DNA of 64,000 nucleotides from Panaeolus papilionaceus (taxonomy: Eukaryota > Basidiomycota > Agaricomycetes > Agaricales), in assembly GCA_015501605.1 (NCBI GenBank), contig JADNRZ010000009.1, positions 372,001-436,000 of the forward strand, written 5' to 3'. The notes beneath the pieces are model-generated. The model did no database searches, was not told the origin of the DNA, and saw nothing but the letters and a program-made list of their open reading frames with translations. Shown one piece after another: positions 54,341 through 64,000 of this stretch (position 1 is the stretch's first letter; each line of letters starts with the position of its first letter). The translations under genes and the position numbers were made by a program.

Positions 54341-57300
54341 TCAAGCAAATATTCCAACGAGAACGATGAACGGAATGTACGTGAAAATGGAGATGATAGC
54401 CATGACACGACATCGGGTTCGCCACGACAGAGCATCTAGATATACAAGGCAATAGACGAGACCAATGTCAATTCCATACAAACGACAAGTATGAATGAAG
54501 CCAAGAATGCGACGCACCATGCTCAACTTGGGGATCATCTAGCATTACTCCCTTTTCGGCATCGGTCCCGGGAAGCCTTCTCGTACGAGGTATGGGGATG
54601 AGCAGTGCAGCAGCCCACCATAGAGGGAAAATGATGAAACCAATGAAGAACAACCAAGCGTGCAGAGGGCTTCCTCCTCGCTCAACCCAGCCTTTGTACG
54701 CCCACCTTGACTCGCCTTCCTGAACGTACGACGGGAAAGATAGCCCCCAAGATGTACTCCGCACAGGTGCCGGCTTCCTCGGGTCGCGCATGTGGTATGT
54801 TCCAGAACGTGCAATGGAAGGCGCATGCGGTGAGACTAGTGCCGAAATTGGAATAGATGCTTGTGAGAGGCTGCGTCGGGAGGGCGGCCGGTTCGATGGA
54901 TTGGCCATGTACTGCGAATTGTAACTAGCAGAATTTGAAATGGGTGGTCCATGGCCATTCGCATGTGAGCTTGTTGAAACGGCTCCTTGTTGACTGCCTC
55001 TGCTTGACCAGGAGCCAGTGGTTTTGGCGTTGGGTGGACTGTCCGACAAACTCGCGAGAGTGCCAAATCTCATCGATCCCGAACGTATTGATCCTGAACG
55101 TCCTTCTGAAGCTGATGAGAGTCGTACCCTTTTGCTATTGTGGTACGAGGAAGGAGCATGAGACGAAGTAGATGAAATCCTATGCGCTGAAAGAAAAAAA
55201 GTCAAAAGGTTAGTCTACCCCAAATCTTCCGGGAAAAAGCCATTTTGGAACGCACTACGAGGGTCTGGCGCAAATGTTGTTGTCCTATCTGACCGCCGTT
55301 CTTTTGGTGGAGTCTTGTCACCACCCACGCCCGCCTCGTCTGCTTTTCGCTTCCCAGAGCCACTCGAGTGTGATTTTTCCATGATGGGTGGTGTTGACGA
55401 GTTTTGCAAAACAGAACGAGTGGGTATGGTAGGTTGAGACTTATGATGTGTTCGCTTCGTAGGTGAGACAGGGGATGCTTCTGGGGTGGGTGAAATAATA
55501 GAAAGAGAGGGTGGTGAGAGGAGCGAAGAAGAGCCTTGCATAGCTCCGAGTAGTGAACCTCTAACTGGTGGCGGCGAAGGAGTCCTCGTTAATGAACCAG
55601 AGTTTTTCGCCCTCAAAGAAATCCTCCTTGGTCTTGAGCCTGCTGTTGACGACGACGCTGTCCTTGCTCCATGAGACGTCTCGCGACTCCTCGTGCGATC
55701 ACCACTCTCTGAAATTTTCATAGCCGTTGCATCACCGCCATTGGACATGTCCTGAGCCTTTCCTGTGGACTTCTTTGGAGTCGAATAGCTGAACTTTGAG
55801 ATGAAATTGGAAGAAAAGTTCCCGGATAGTTGAGAACCTGTTAAATTATGTGTTGGGGTATCTGCAACAACAATTCCCACAAAGGGTGGATCAGTTGAAT
55901 TCTAAAGCAGGCGGAACACTTTTCGGTTGAAAGGGGAAACCCAAAAGTGAAGAACGATAATGACATAGGGTATATTCACCTTGCAAGAAAAAAGGTGAAC
56001 CGAGTCCCAATGCCTCACCAGTCGAGCGCTAGAGAATAGAGAAGAAAAGAAAGATGAAGGGAAGATAGCAATCATCAGGAAAGACTGTGTGACAGACTAC
56101 AATTGCATGCGAACACACGTTTTTGCCTCGTGCCTGGCCATAATTGGCATGAGCATCTTGCTTCTTGTTTGTTGGAAGCGACGATGAGTTTGTTCTTGAA
56201 GTCGTTGTTTCTTGCGGTTGAGCATCTTCTCCCAGAGCTAGTTTGACCATAGCTCTTGATACTTGTACTTCCCAGCAATCTTCGTGTTCGCTTCCATGTG
56301 TGGAAGACGCTTGTCTCGCGCTGTACTCAGCACTCGACCGTCGACTGTTGATGCTGCTCTTGCTCTGGGTTCTGGCGTGCTTCGTTCTTCCTGGTCTGAT
56401 ATGCTGTTCGAAAGCTTCTCGCGTACTGATCTTACCCGTACTCGCTGAGTTAGAACGACCTCTTCCCCCAAGGAGCTTGGCTGTGATCTTCCGTCCATCA
56501 TTGACCAAGGAAGGCAAAGAAGGAGATGGCTGTATTGTTCTCCCTTGTCTAGGACTGGTAGTGGGATTGGGAATGGCTACAGCACCGTTAGACCATCTTT
56601 TGGCTTTAAACTGGAGTGCTTCACGCAAAGCTGGATGATCGAGAGGTGGCAAGGGTGGTGGCGGCTCTCTAAATCCGAAATAAGAATTGTGATCATGACG
56701 GCCTGGACAGACGGTTATGTCCGATCGAGGAGGTGTAGGTGCACCAAATGTGTAGGGTGACGCGACTGTGAAGGAGTGATCTAGATCTCCGGAATACTGA
56801 GGCTTACTGCGAGGTGAATGTCGAAATAAAGGTGTACGAGGCAAAGAATGTGTGCTGGTCTTGCGGGACTGAGAAATACTGTGACTGCTCGCAGACGGCG
56901 TAGAAATGGAATAAAAATCGGATAGTGTATCATTTGGCTTGCTGCTTGAAGATGAAGCTTTTTTGGAAAACTGATGGCGACGTCCAAAGGTACCTGACCT
57001 GGCTACGACTGCGACCGGTTCACCACCCCCATCAGAGCGCCCGGCTATGCTGGTGTCGGATTCGTACCGCATAATACTTGGAAGGAGAGCTGGAGGGTGG
57101 TGGGGCTCTTTTTCTTCCTGAGGCACGAGTTTTATATTTGGTACACCCCCAAATATCAAATCAGGAGGTGTTGTTCTGCCCTTATCACCTCGTATATGCG
57201 CTTCTCTAGGGAAGACATCTAGCCGCGCACGAGGGTGCAGCCCTTCAATAGCCGAGGCTTCGACCTGCGAATGCGCTGACGTTCCAAACGGCATGTACGT

Positions 57301-57528
57301 GCCAATACCGGACCAATTACCTTTCCGGTTATCGTATGCAGCATTCCAGGGACGTTGAAGCTTTGTACGTCCATCATCGATTAAAGAATTGATATCTGGA
57401 TGAATTCTTTTTTCGACCGTGGACTCTCCCCAAGACTGGTGGCGCTTTGACCAGGAAGCCAACGCTTGAGAATCCCGATAAGCCGCCTCTGGAGTCGCTG
57501 GTAGTCCATGAGCAGTCGAGGTCAACAT
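54341..57528 (-). CDS. Large Ser/Pro-rich protein with two C-terminal membrane helices, 952 aa
   Basis: Five minus-strand exons (56119-57528, 55980-56028, 55219-55861, 54518-55179, 54341-54435) give 952 residues. About 800 residues are low-complexity, rich in Ser, Pro, Thr, Arg and His, and probably disordered. The C-terminal 150 hold a conserved-looking block (YVQEGESRWAYKGWVERGGSP) followed by helix one (WLFFIGFIIFPLWWAAALLI) and helix two (IISIFTYIPFIVLVGIFA) at the very end. The acceptor at 55180 is chosen because the nearer AG gives an early stop. Function unknown. It could be a cortical or ER-tethered scaffold with a hairpin anchor; this is inference. Divergent from the epsin gene across 446 bases. 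Confidence 0.75.
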
Positions 57529-57974
57529 AGAAATTTGCGGTGGCTAGATCTCTGTTAGTAAGAAGAAGAGCTTGTGATGGCGCACGGAATGAAGTCAAAG
57601 CTCTTGTACTTTTTTAACATATCACACGTCTGCCAAATCTTTTCACCAATTTCATTACAAGATGACTTTATATAGTTGACTACAAATATCATAAGGGCTA
57701 TATATTCTATCTAAATAAATATTCTTGTACTTAGATCGATTGGGCTATAGCAATACTCTCAGAAACCCTGAACGCGACGCGTTGGAAATGAGGACGGGAT
57801 GATGAGTGACAAAAGTAACAACACATGACTCACCCGTTTTGTGACGTAGTAACAGTCCCCTGAGGCTGAAGCGATGGTGGCTGTGGTTGACACACATCCA
57901 GGTCAAAAGACTTGCCGACAGCAGTTCAGTACAACACCACATCCTCCTCCTCACCTCCGAGTCCATATTTCATC
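57529..57974. promoter_or_regulatory. Divergent intergenic region (Ser-rich protein / epsin)
   Basis: 446 bases holding both promoters. AT-rich near 57660-57720. No gene; no clear TATA box. Confidence 0.45.
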
Positions 57975-60060
57975 ATGGATAGGCTAGAATCCCTCACAAA
58001 TACCCTCTCTAATATCACCATGTATGATATTAAGAGCATGTACAACCAAGTATGTGCGTTGCTGACAACCACCTTGACGTGGTAACTGATAGAATCTTTC
58101 CAGGCAAAAAATGTTGTACTAAATGTCAGTGAAATGGAGGCAAAAGTACGGGAGGCGACAAATGATGATCCATGGTACAAAACTTGGCAAATGTGACTTG
58201 ATAATTGAGCTGACAACTGTGCGTACAGGGGAGCAAGCTCGACACTGATGCAGGAGATCGCTCAAGGGTAATGTCGCCGTCCATATCTATTAAACACCAT
58301 TCAATTAATCCCACCTCGATTCATATTAGAACGTTCCACTTGTAAGTCTTTTGATTATCCAAGTTGATAGGAAGACTTTACATGATTATCTAGCCAATAC
58401 TTCAACGAAATTATGCCGAGTATTTACTCCCGGTTTATGGAGAAGGAAGCAAACCAATGGCGTCAAATCTACAAGGTGGGATAATTTTTCGTAGATAGAC
58501 AATCAGCTGTTGACATTGGACCACAGGCTCTTCAACTACTGGAATATCTTGTCAAGCATGGTTCGGAACGGGTCGTTGACGATGCCAGGTCCCATATATC
58601 GACACTTAAAATGCTCAGAAACTTCCACTACATTGATGACAAAGGCAAAGATGAGGGAATCAATGGTGTGTATTTATTTAATCATTGCTGTTGGCTTTGA
58701 TTCACTCTCCTATCAGTCCGCAACCGATCTCGCGAACTTGTTGAGCTGCTCTCCGACGTAGAGAAAATTAGGGCCGAAAGAAGGAAAGCCAAAACCAACA
58801 AAAGCAAGTACATTGGCGTCGGCAATGATAGCATGTCATTCGAGAGCGGTGGAAGTCGATACGGTGGCTTCGGAAACGACAGCGGTTCCTATGGTGGTAG
58901 CAGCAGCGGTTACACTAACGGTAAGATACGGCAGCTTACATGACAAGAAACTTTTTTTTGATTAATGTGATCTCGTAGATCACTACTCCGGAAGTAGCAG
59001 TGCTCGTTATGGAGGTAGCAGCAGCGGTTATTCTGGTAACAACGGTGGTGGAAGGAGTTCATTCAGCGACAACAATGGTCGTCGTCAATATGAAGAGTAT
59101 AACGCCGGAGACGATGAAATCTCTCATTCATCCACACCTGCCCGCAGTTCTTCCACCCGTACACCAGTCCGAAAGAATACTGCACCTGCCCCACCTCCTG
59201 CAACTGCCCCTGCTCCAGAACCCGTCGTAGATCTCCTCGGTGGTTTAGACGACGACTTCTCGGCGCCTGCTGCTCTTACCGCCAACTTTGCGACCAACAA
59301 GGCTCTCCCTGCAGTTTCAAACCCTGTCAGCCTTGACGGTATGTTTCGACTGAAACCATAACCATGGATATTGCTAAATTAAACCTTGTATACAGATGAC
59401 GATTTTGCTGATTTCCAAGCTGCTCCCGTTCAAACCGCGGCACCTGTTCAAACCTCTGCCGCCCCTGCCGCAGCACCTGCGGCAGGTAAAAAGCCAAACT
59501 TGATGGACCTGTTGGCTGCTCAACCTGCTGCTGCCCCAACATATACCCAACCCGCACAACCTGCTACAATGGGATATGGTATGGGCATGTCAATGGGTGC
59601 AGCCAATACCATGGGTGGACACCGTCAAACACCTTCCATGTCGTCCACTAACCAGTTCTCTGGAATGGGCTTCGCCCAATCCCCACCGCCTCAGCCCCAA
59701 CAACCTGGTCAAAACTTGTTCGGCACTACCTCCCCTCCTATGCGTCCCACCATGGGCACTTTCTCGCCAACACCTATGCAAGCTACCAAGGCACCAACCA
59801 TGGGCAGCACACAATCCCAGCCAGCTAAGAGCTCTGGAAACTTTGACGACCTGTGGTCGTTGTCCCTTGGAAGCATCGCTAAACCGGCCAGCCCTGCTAA
59901 TGCAGGCAAGTCGATAAAGGACCTCGAAAAAGAGAAAGCAAACGCTGGACTGTGGGGAGGCCAGCGGAAGCCACCTGCTGGAATGGCGTCATCGTCTTTT
60001 GGAAACTTTGGGAATGCGGCTCCTGCCTCGTCTTCTGGAGGAGATGATTTGTTGTTGTGA
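57975..60060 (+). CDS. ENT3: ENTH-domain epsin (Ent3/epsinR-type clathrin adaptor)
   Basis: Nine exons (57975-58049, 58104-58174, 58229-58267, 58330-58341, 58394-58475, 58527-58665, 58717-58920, 58979-59338, 59396-60060) give 548 residues. The ENTH domain spans roughly residues 20-160: VSEMEAKVREATNDDPWG, LMQEIAQGTFHFQYFNEIM, WRQIYKALQLLEYLVKHGS, LKMLRNFHYIDDKGKDEG and RAERRKAKTNKSKYIGV. The tail is Gly/Ser-rich, then Ala/Pro/Gln-rich, with acidic-aromatic adaptor motifs (LDDDFSAP, DDDFADFQAA, FDDLW) that bind gamma-ear/GGA or clathrin. A 12-nt exon (58330-58341) encoding TFH is required for the ENTH frame. EpsinR/Ent3 acts in clathrin traffic between TGN and endosomes, with SNARE cargo; Tlg1 is encoded elsewhere in this window. 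Confidence 0.93.
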
Positions 60061-60629
60061 GCGATGAGGGTGTGTGTGGTGTAACTGGTCTGATTATTGT
60101 TTGTGGTATAGTTTGTACTCGGGTTTGCTTCTAGATTTTATTTGCTTGGAATATACTAGCGATTACTTAGTTGATTCTTACTGGTGTGATTATAGCGGAC
60201 ACAGTGTGCGCCTCGTGGAGCATGCAAGTTTGACGGAACGGATTACCCGGATTGGTTGCCTTCAACCCGTATAAGAAAGCCGGGGAGCCATTCTATAGCG
60301 CTGAATGTGGAGATATAGAACTGGGGCTGGGTCTTCCTCCAAGAAAAAAAAAAAAAAAGAGATCCAACTTGCCACCGGAATTAGATTGACATCAGTGACC
60401 ACAGATAAAATACACATAGATTTTTGGATTTTCGTAGATACTGTACAGGGATAAAACATGATAACCAAAATTAAATACAATCTTCACAAGCATGTGTTTC
60501 TTGAACCTCAGACGAGTCCCTACAAATGGTGACCTGGCACCAGAATATAAACAACAGGTCCTTGAGCGCTTATTCACTGGTCGGATGGCTGCACATACTC
60601 AACTAAATGAGCCCACGTACCTCTTGAAT
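60061..60629. other. Intergenic region with poly-A tract
   Basis: 3' flank of epsin. Holds a run of about 16 A near 60343-60358. No gene seen. Confidence 0.5.
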
Positions 60630-61075
60630 TTACTCCAAAGCAGCGATGACATCGAAGTCTCCAGCATCGTAGAGGGCTTGGAGGGAATCGATGGTCTGGT
60701 TGCCTCCAATCATGAGGATGTGCTCGACACCGTCAGCATCGGGGTACTTGAATTGGTTGGGCGCATTGCACAGGGAGTTGGCCGACGCGCTGCCCGCAAT
60801 TCTTCCGCCGGTGCCCCATGCCCAAGAGGCGCTGACAGTGCAGACCCCTCCACCAGCCCAGTACCTGTTTCCGGGTCTGTTGAGGAATGTGCGGATGCCT
60901 GAGGAGGCGGGGGTACATCCAGCCCTGGTCCAGGTTTGAGCAGTGGTCGGCTCGCCAAGAGCGACCCATTGGACAGAGAAACCAGTTGCAGTAGTAGTGA
61001 GACCGCAGCAATGGTTGACAGGGTTGTTGGTGCAGCAAACGGCAGAGCCATTGCAGCCTTGGGTGTTAGAGAAGA
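60630..61075 (-). pseudogene. Cys-rich secreted-type protein, 5'-truncated or missing first exon
   Basis: A minus-strand frame begins (after a plausible acceptor CACCCAAG) with GCNGSAVCCTNNPVNHCCG and continues through QWVALGEPTTAQTWTRAGC, GNRYWAGGGVCTVSASW, SANSLCNAPNQFKYPDADG and HILMIGGNQTIDSL to a stop at 60630. It has eight cysteines and several Gly/Thr-rich loops, as in small secreted fungal proteins. The same frame stays open to an ATG at 61163, but that extension (with KKSAVKKC) is basic and lacks a signal peptide. I find no donor that would join it to a signal-bearing exon. Two other minus frames are also open here because of codon bias. Either the first exon is missed or the gene has lost its 5' end. 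Confidence 0.45.
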
Positions 61076-61294
61076 AACATTTTTTCACGGCGCTTTTTTT
61101 CCAGCGCATCAGCACAAACATTGCGCGCTTATAAGAAGGATAAATATTTTCATGCAGGTGCAAGTCTCAAAGTTAGTAACATAGGACAGACAGAGTCGCT
61201 ACTCCATGTGATAGCTCAGGTATCCAGATGGGCGAATTGAGGACAAATATCGAGATCATATATATATGTATATCCAATTTGAACAACTAGATAA

Positions 61295-62968
61295 TCATTT
61301 TTGCCCTACTTCCATCTCATAGGACAGCGGTTTCCCAGTGCTTGCGATGAAGCACTTGTGATATTGCCTCTGATTGACAAAGATCTGGGGTAGGGATTTT
61401 GTTTTAGCTGATGCTACATAGGAAGTGAGGCTCTTTTCAATCATCTCCCGCGTATTGCGAGTGATAAAATGGAAATTACCATGGCCCTCATTCGCCGGAA
61501 GTTCGGTGTATAATTCCAATACACGCACAGAGCAACATTGCTGTGCGATGCTCTCAATCAGAAGATGCTAAATTCAAAATCGGAATCAGGTTGCACTGCA
61601 AGTTTAAATGAAGAAAATGAATGCTGACGATCGGTGGCCTGCACTCTGAATTTGCCTCAGTTAGACAGCTATCCTGCAGCTGGCCATAGGTAACGCCAAT
61701 ACCAAGATGTTCAAGTGCAGTACATTTCGCTAAACCAGGCTGAATTTCAGGACTCCAGCCCCAACTGTCTTCATATTCAGTCCTGATGAGCACCTTCTTC
61801 AAGGTTAAGGAATGGGAGGGCAATGCCTCACAATAGAGCTCATGGCTGCATGTGCCAAACACTCTCCGCTTTTGAGCATCTAACTGGCTGTTGAGTGTGT
61901 CAAATCGGAAGGATCTGAGTCCCTGATAGTGTCGAAGATATCCAACTAATGCATCAGGCACATGATCGACAAAGATCTCTTCCAGCTCTACATTCATACC
62001 TGTCATCCTCTTCCAGAACTCATCCAGACATTTGCGCGAGCCCAAGGGACTTCGGTGGCCAGTATGCATAGTGAGCACTTTGAGATGTTGTAGGTGTGGA
62101 AGCAACGGGAGTGCAGACTCGCACATCTTGATGGTGACATTTTGTAGGCTAAAGCATACACCCGCTTTTTCCAGTAGTGCCATCATCTCATCTACGCCGC
62201 TATAATATGTCGATTGTGACATGAGAAGGAATAGATCACGGAGAGCCGGCGACTGAGCAAGTGCTTGTCCGATGTCGTAGATGGTCATGTCTGCGGGTGT
62301 GCTGGTGAGGTACGCGTTATAAGAAATGGTCTCTAGATTATGAAAGCGCCGCAAGATAGGCATTGAAGCGCAGTTGTTGAGAATAACTTCCAGAGACGAG
62401 AGCTCGGGATACGATGAGAGGATGGTGCCCATTTGGCCCAAGAGCTCTGGATCATGGTCATTGAGTTTCCACCTTCACAAAGAAAAAGCAAAGGTTAAAT
62501 GCAAGACTTTAGTCGTTTAAAAAAGTATAGCTGTATAGCGAGACTCACCGAATCTCCCTTATTTTCACAAGAGAAGAGAGAGCCGTAAGAAGAGCCTCAT
62601 GGTCAACATCCACAAATTCCGAAATATGCTGGTCAGTCTCGCCAAAGGGTGGAATATGATCGTGAACTAGATTCAGCTTCCTGATAGCGTGGACAGGGGG
62701 TTTGTGCACTGATGATCGACCAGATAGAATATCAATCACTTCCGTAAAGTTTTCTTTCTTTGTATCAATATTGACTTTATTGACCACCACCAGCGCAAAG
62801 ATGTTTGCTAGTGTCTTGCATGTCAGACGCATGCTTTTACACTCGTTTCGGTCGAGCTAATGAGCAATGAGCACTGATTTTTCAAAGGGGATATGCAGAC
62901 AGCCGTGTAAGACACACATATTGAGAGAGATGGAGTAGAAGCTCAGGATAAAGGGATAAAAAAGACAT
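61295..62968 (-). CDS. F-box protein with leucine-rich-like repeats
   Basis: Four minus-strand exons (62918-62968, 62549-62856, 61629-62472, 61295-61567) give 491 residues. The start MSFLSLYPELLLHLSQY joined to LDRNECKSMRLTCKTLANIF gives a typical F-box (LPxELL...L..L..V.k.f). The rest has irregular Leu-rich repeats such as SYPELSSLEVILNNC, PALRDLFLLMS, LPHLQHLKVLTMHTG and CTALEHLGIGV. F-box proteins connect substrates to SKP1-CUL1 ubiquitin ligases; basidiomycetes carry large numbers of such genes with unknown targets. Divergent from the next gene (484 bases). The splice at 62917 is preferred because reading through leaves the F-box. Confidence 0.8.
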
Positions 62969-63452
62969 ATTGTGGTTAGCGACTGTGTGCAAGGTTTCAA
63001 GGTAGCGCAAGGAGAGGACGGCGACGATTGACTGGGAATTTGCACCTCAGACATTGTCATCTGATACTAGGTTGCTAATCAGGAGCTGCGAGTCGTCCTT
63101 GAAAGAACTGCCACCGCGTTTATCAGTGTTCAATTATTCTCACGAATTGTTGAAGAAACCGAGAAACCTCCAGCCTTGTACACCAATCGTCGCACATCTA
63201 ATAATCTATGCTATGAATTACATGCACATTAAACTACAATCAAAAGAATGAGCACACGTCGGCGAAGTGGTGCGCATTGGGCTATTCATATCTGTTGTTT
63301 GAATGTCAATTTCATGGATGGGCAATGCCAGGCAGTGCAGGTAGAGAGACGGAGAATTGAAAGCATGACATATCGAGTACATGATACATAAGCTGGCTGC
63401 TGCTGCCTACCTTTTCTCTTCTCCTAGGAAAGCTAATTGCTAAACTGTTACA
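62969..63452. promoter_or_regulatory. Divergent intergenic region (F-box / TPR)
   Basis: 484 bases containing the promoters of the F-box gene and the TPR gene. CTTTTCTCTTCTCCT just upstream of 63430 is a pyrimidine-rich leader for the latter. No other gene. Confidence 0.45.
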
Positions 63453-64000
63453 ATGGACGACAGAAACACCGATAACGCAGTCGGGCATTCATCCCCATTG
63501 GCCCCAGAGGAATCTACTATGCCACCGGTGTCTTTCCTTCAGCAATCATTTGAACTAATGACGGGACGGGAAGCACCAGCGGAGGTTTGATTCAGGACCT
63601 CGACACCAAACATATGTGGTTGCTGACCTCTGATTCATAGTACGTTGAAGCCCTTCAATCGGGTCACCTTCTTGCGGGATCAATACAACTCCTAGCAGAG
63701 ACAATCGGCGAGGTCACCCCTACGGAAGAAGTCAGACGTGCCATTGAAATGGCAGAATTCATGAGGCAAACTATCCCGACCAGCTCAGAGGAGGAGACGG
63801 CCGAAGTCTGCGATCGGCTGGGTTACATGAAGGCCTTTCTGTTCAAAGCCACTGGCATTCATTCTGTGATAGATGACGCTATTGTGCTGGGACGTCAAGC
63901 CGTAGCCTCCACCCCCATGTCCCATACTAAACGAGCAACGAGGTTGGACAACCTTGGGTTCAGTTTATCCTCTCGATATCGCTCAACTGATAACTTGGAT
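63453..64000 (+). CDS. TPR-repeat protein, N-terminal part (runs off window; possibly TPR-CHAT)
   Basis: Two exons seen (63453-63584, 63641 to the window edge). It opens MDDRNTDNAVGHSSPLAPEE and leads to a helical stretch. Near the edge stands a TPR-like unit, MSHTKRATRLDNLGFSLSSRY then RSTDNLD, close to the repeated pattern of basidiomycete TPR proteins that carry a C-terminal CHAT (caspase-like) domain. The CHAT domain itself would lie beyond the right edge, so the full architecture is unknown. The intron (GAG|GTTTGA ... CATAG|TAC) keeps the frame. Confidence 0.7.

Noticed and set aside
53823..54452. Long minus-strand open frame of 209 codons
   Set aside because: It lies in purine-biased 3' DNA and overlaps the last exon of the 952-aa gene; composition is Ser/Phe/Leu-rich and random-looking.
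55150..55219. Stop codon suggesting two separate genes between 55215 and 55205
   Set aside because: An acceptor at 55180 joins the two parts in frame; the nearer AG was misleading.
60492..60902. 136-codon plus-strand frame opposite the truncated Cys-rich gene
   Set aside because: Shadow of a codon-biased minus-strand frame; low-complexity content.

Overview
The window is nuclear DNA of a filamentous basidiomycete, most likely an agaricomycete (mushroom-forming fungus). Genes are dense on both strands and cut by many short introns (mostly 45-70 nt, GT...AG). The gene families fit that group: DUF6534 seven-helix proteins, a tetraspanin with a CCG loop, M43 metalloproteases, a TPR protein of the fungal TPR/CHAT style, and an Ent3-type epsin. 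I rebuilt exon structures by hand from splice signals, reading-frame continuity and conserved motifs. Most reconstructed genes give exact multiples of three.

Layout. 0-5 kb: 3' part of a fungal transcription factor, a gene-poor stretch with one decayed coding tract, and a GFA/CENP-V enzyme. 6-17 kb: a Kip2/CENP-E-type kinesin, an FAD amine-oxidase-like membrane protein, a DCAF4-type WD40 protein in divergent arrangement with it, and a polytopic transporter-like protein. 18-31 kb is the accessory part: two M43 metalloproteases, two aromatic-ring FAD monooxygenases (the first carrying lesions, the second intact), and a GPI-type cupredoxin. 31-36 kb: MOB2, a 135-aa orphan and a syntaxin-6/Tlg1 SNARE. 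36-40 kb: gene-poor, with a small secreted Cys-rich protein and a small membrane protein. 40-46 kb, all minus strand: tetraspanin, a single-pass LEA-like membrane protein, and the GGTase-I beta subunit. 46-53 kb: NOT2 (CCR4-NOT), a DUF6534 protein with about 17 exons, and RPC9 of RNA polymerase III. 54-64 kb: a 952-aa Ser-rich membrane protein divergent from an ENTH epsin, a truncated Cys-rich reading frame, an F-box protein, and the start of a TPR protein that runs off the edge.

Functional themes. The core genes cover polarity and trafficking (kinesin, MOB2, Tlg1, Ent3, tetraspanin, GGTase-I beta for Rho/Rac/Cdc42 prenylation), transcription and mRNA turnover (RPC9, NOT2), and ubiquitin ligase adaptors (DCAF4, F-box). 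The 18-31 kb block looks like an expanding and decaying accessory region of secreted hydrolase and redox genes.

The most notable signal is the number of very small exons that the reading frame appears to require: 5 and 7 nt in the amine oxidase, 7 nt in NOT2, 10/14/18 nt in the DUF6534 gene, 12 nt in epsin, 16 nt in the cupredoxin, and a 6-nt first coding exon in RPC9. A second signal is a monooxygenase duplicate that has lost two splice donors and gained an in-frame stop, but in which nearby GT sites would restore the frame at both lost donors. I recognised no tRNA, rRNA, CRISPR array or intact transposon.
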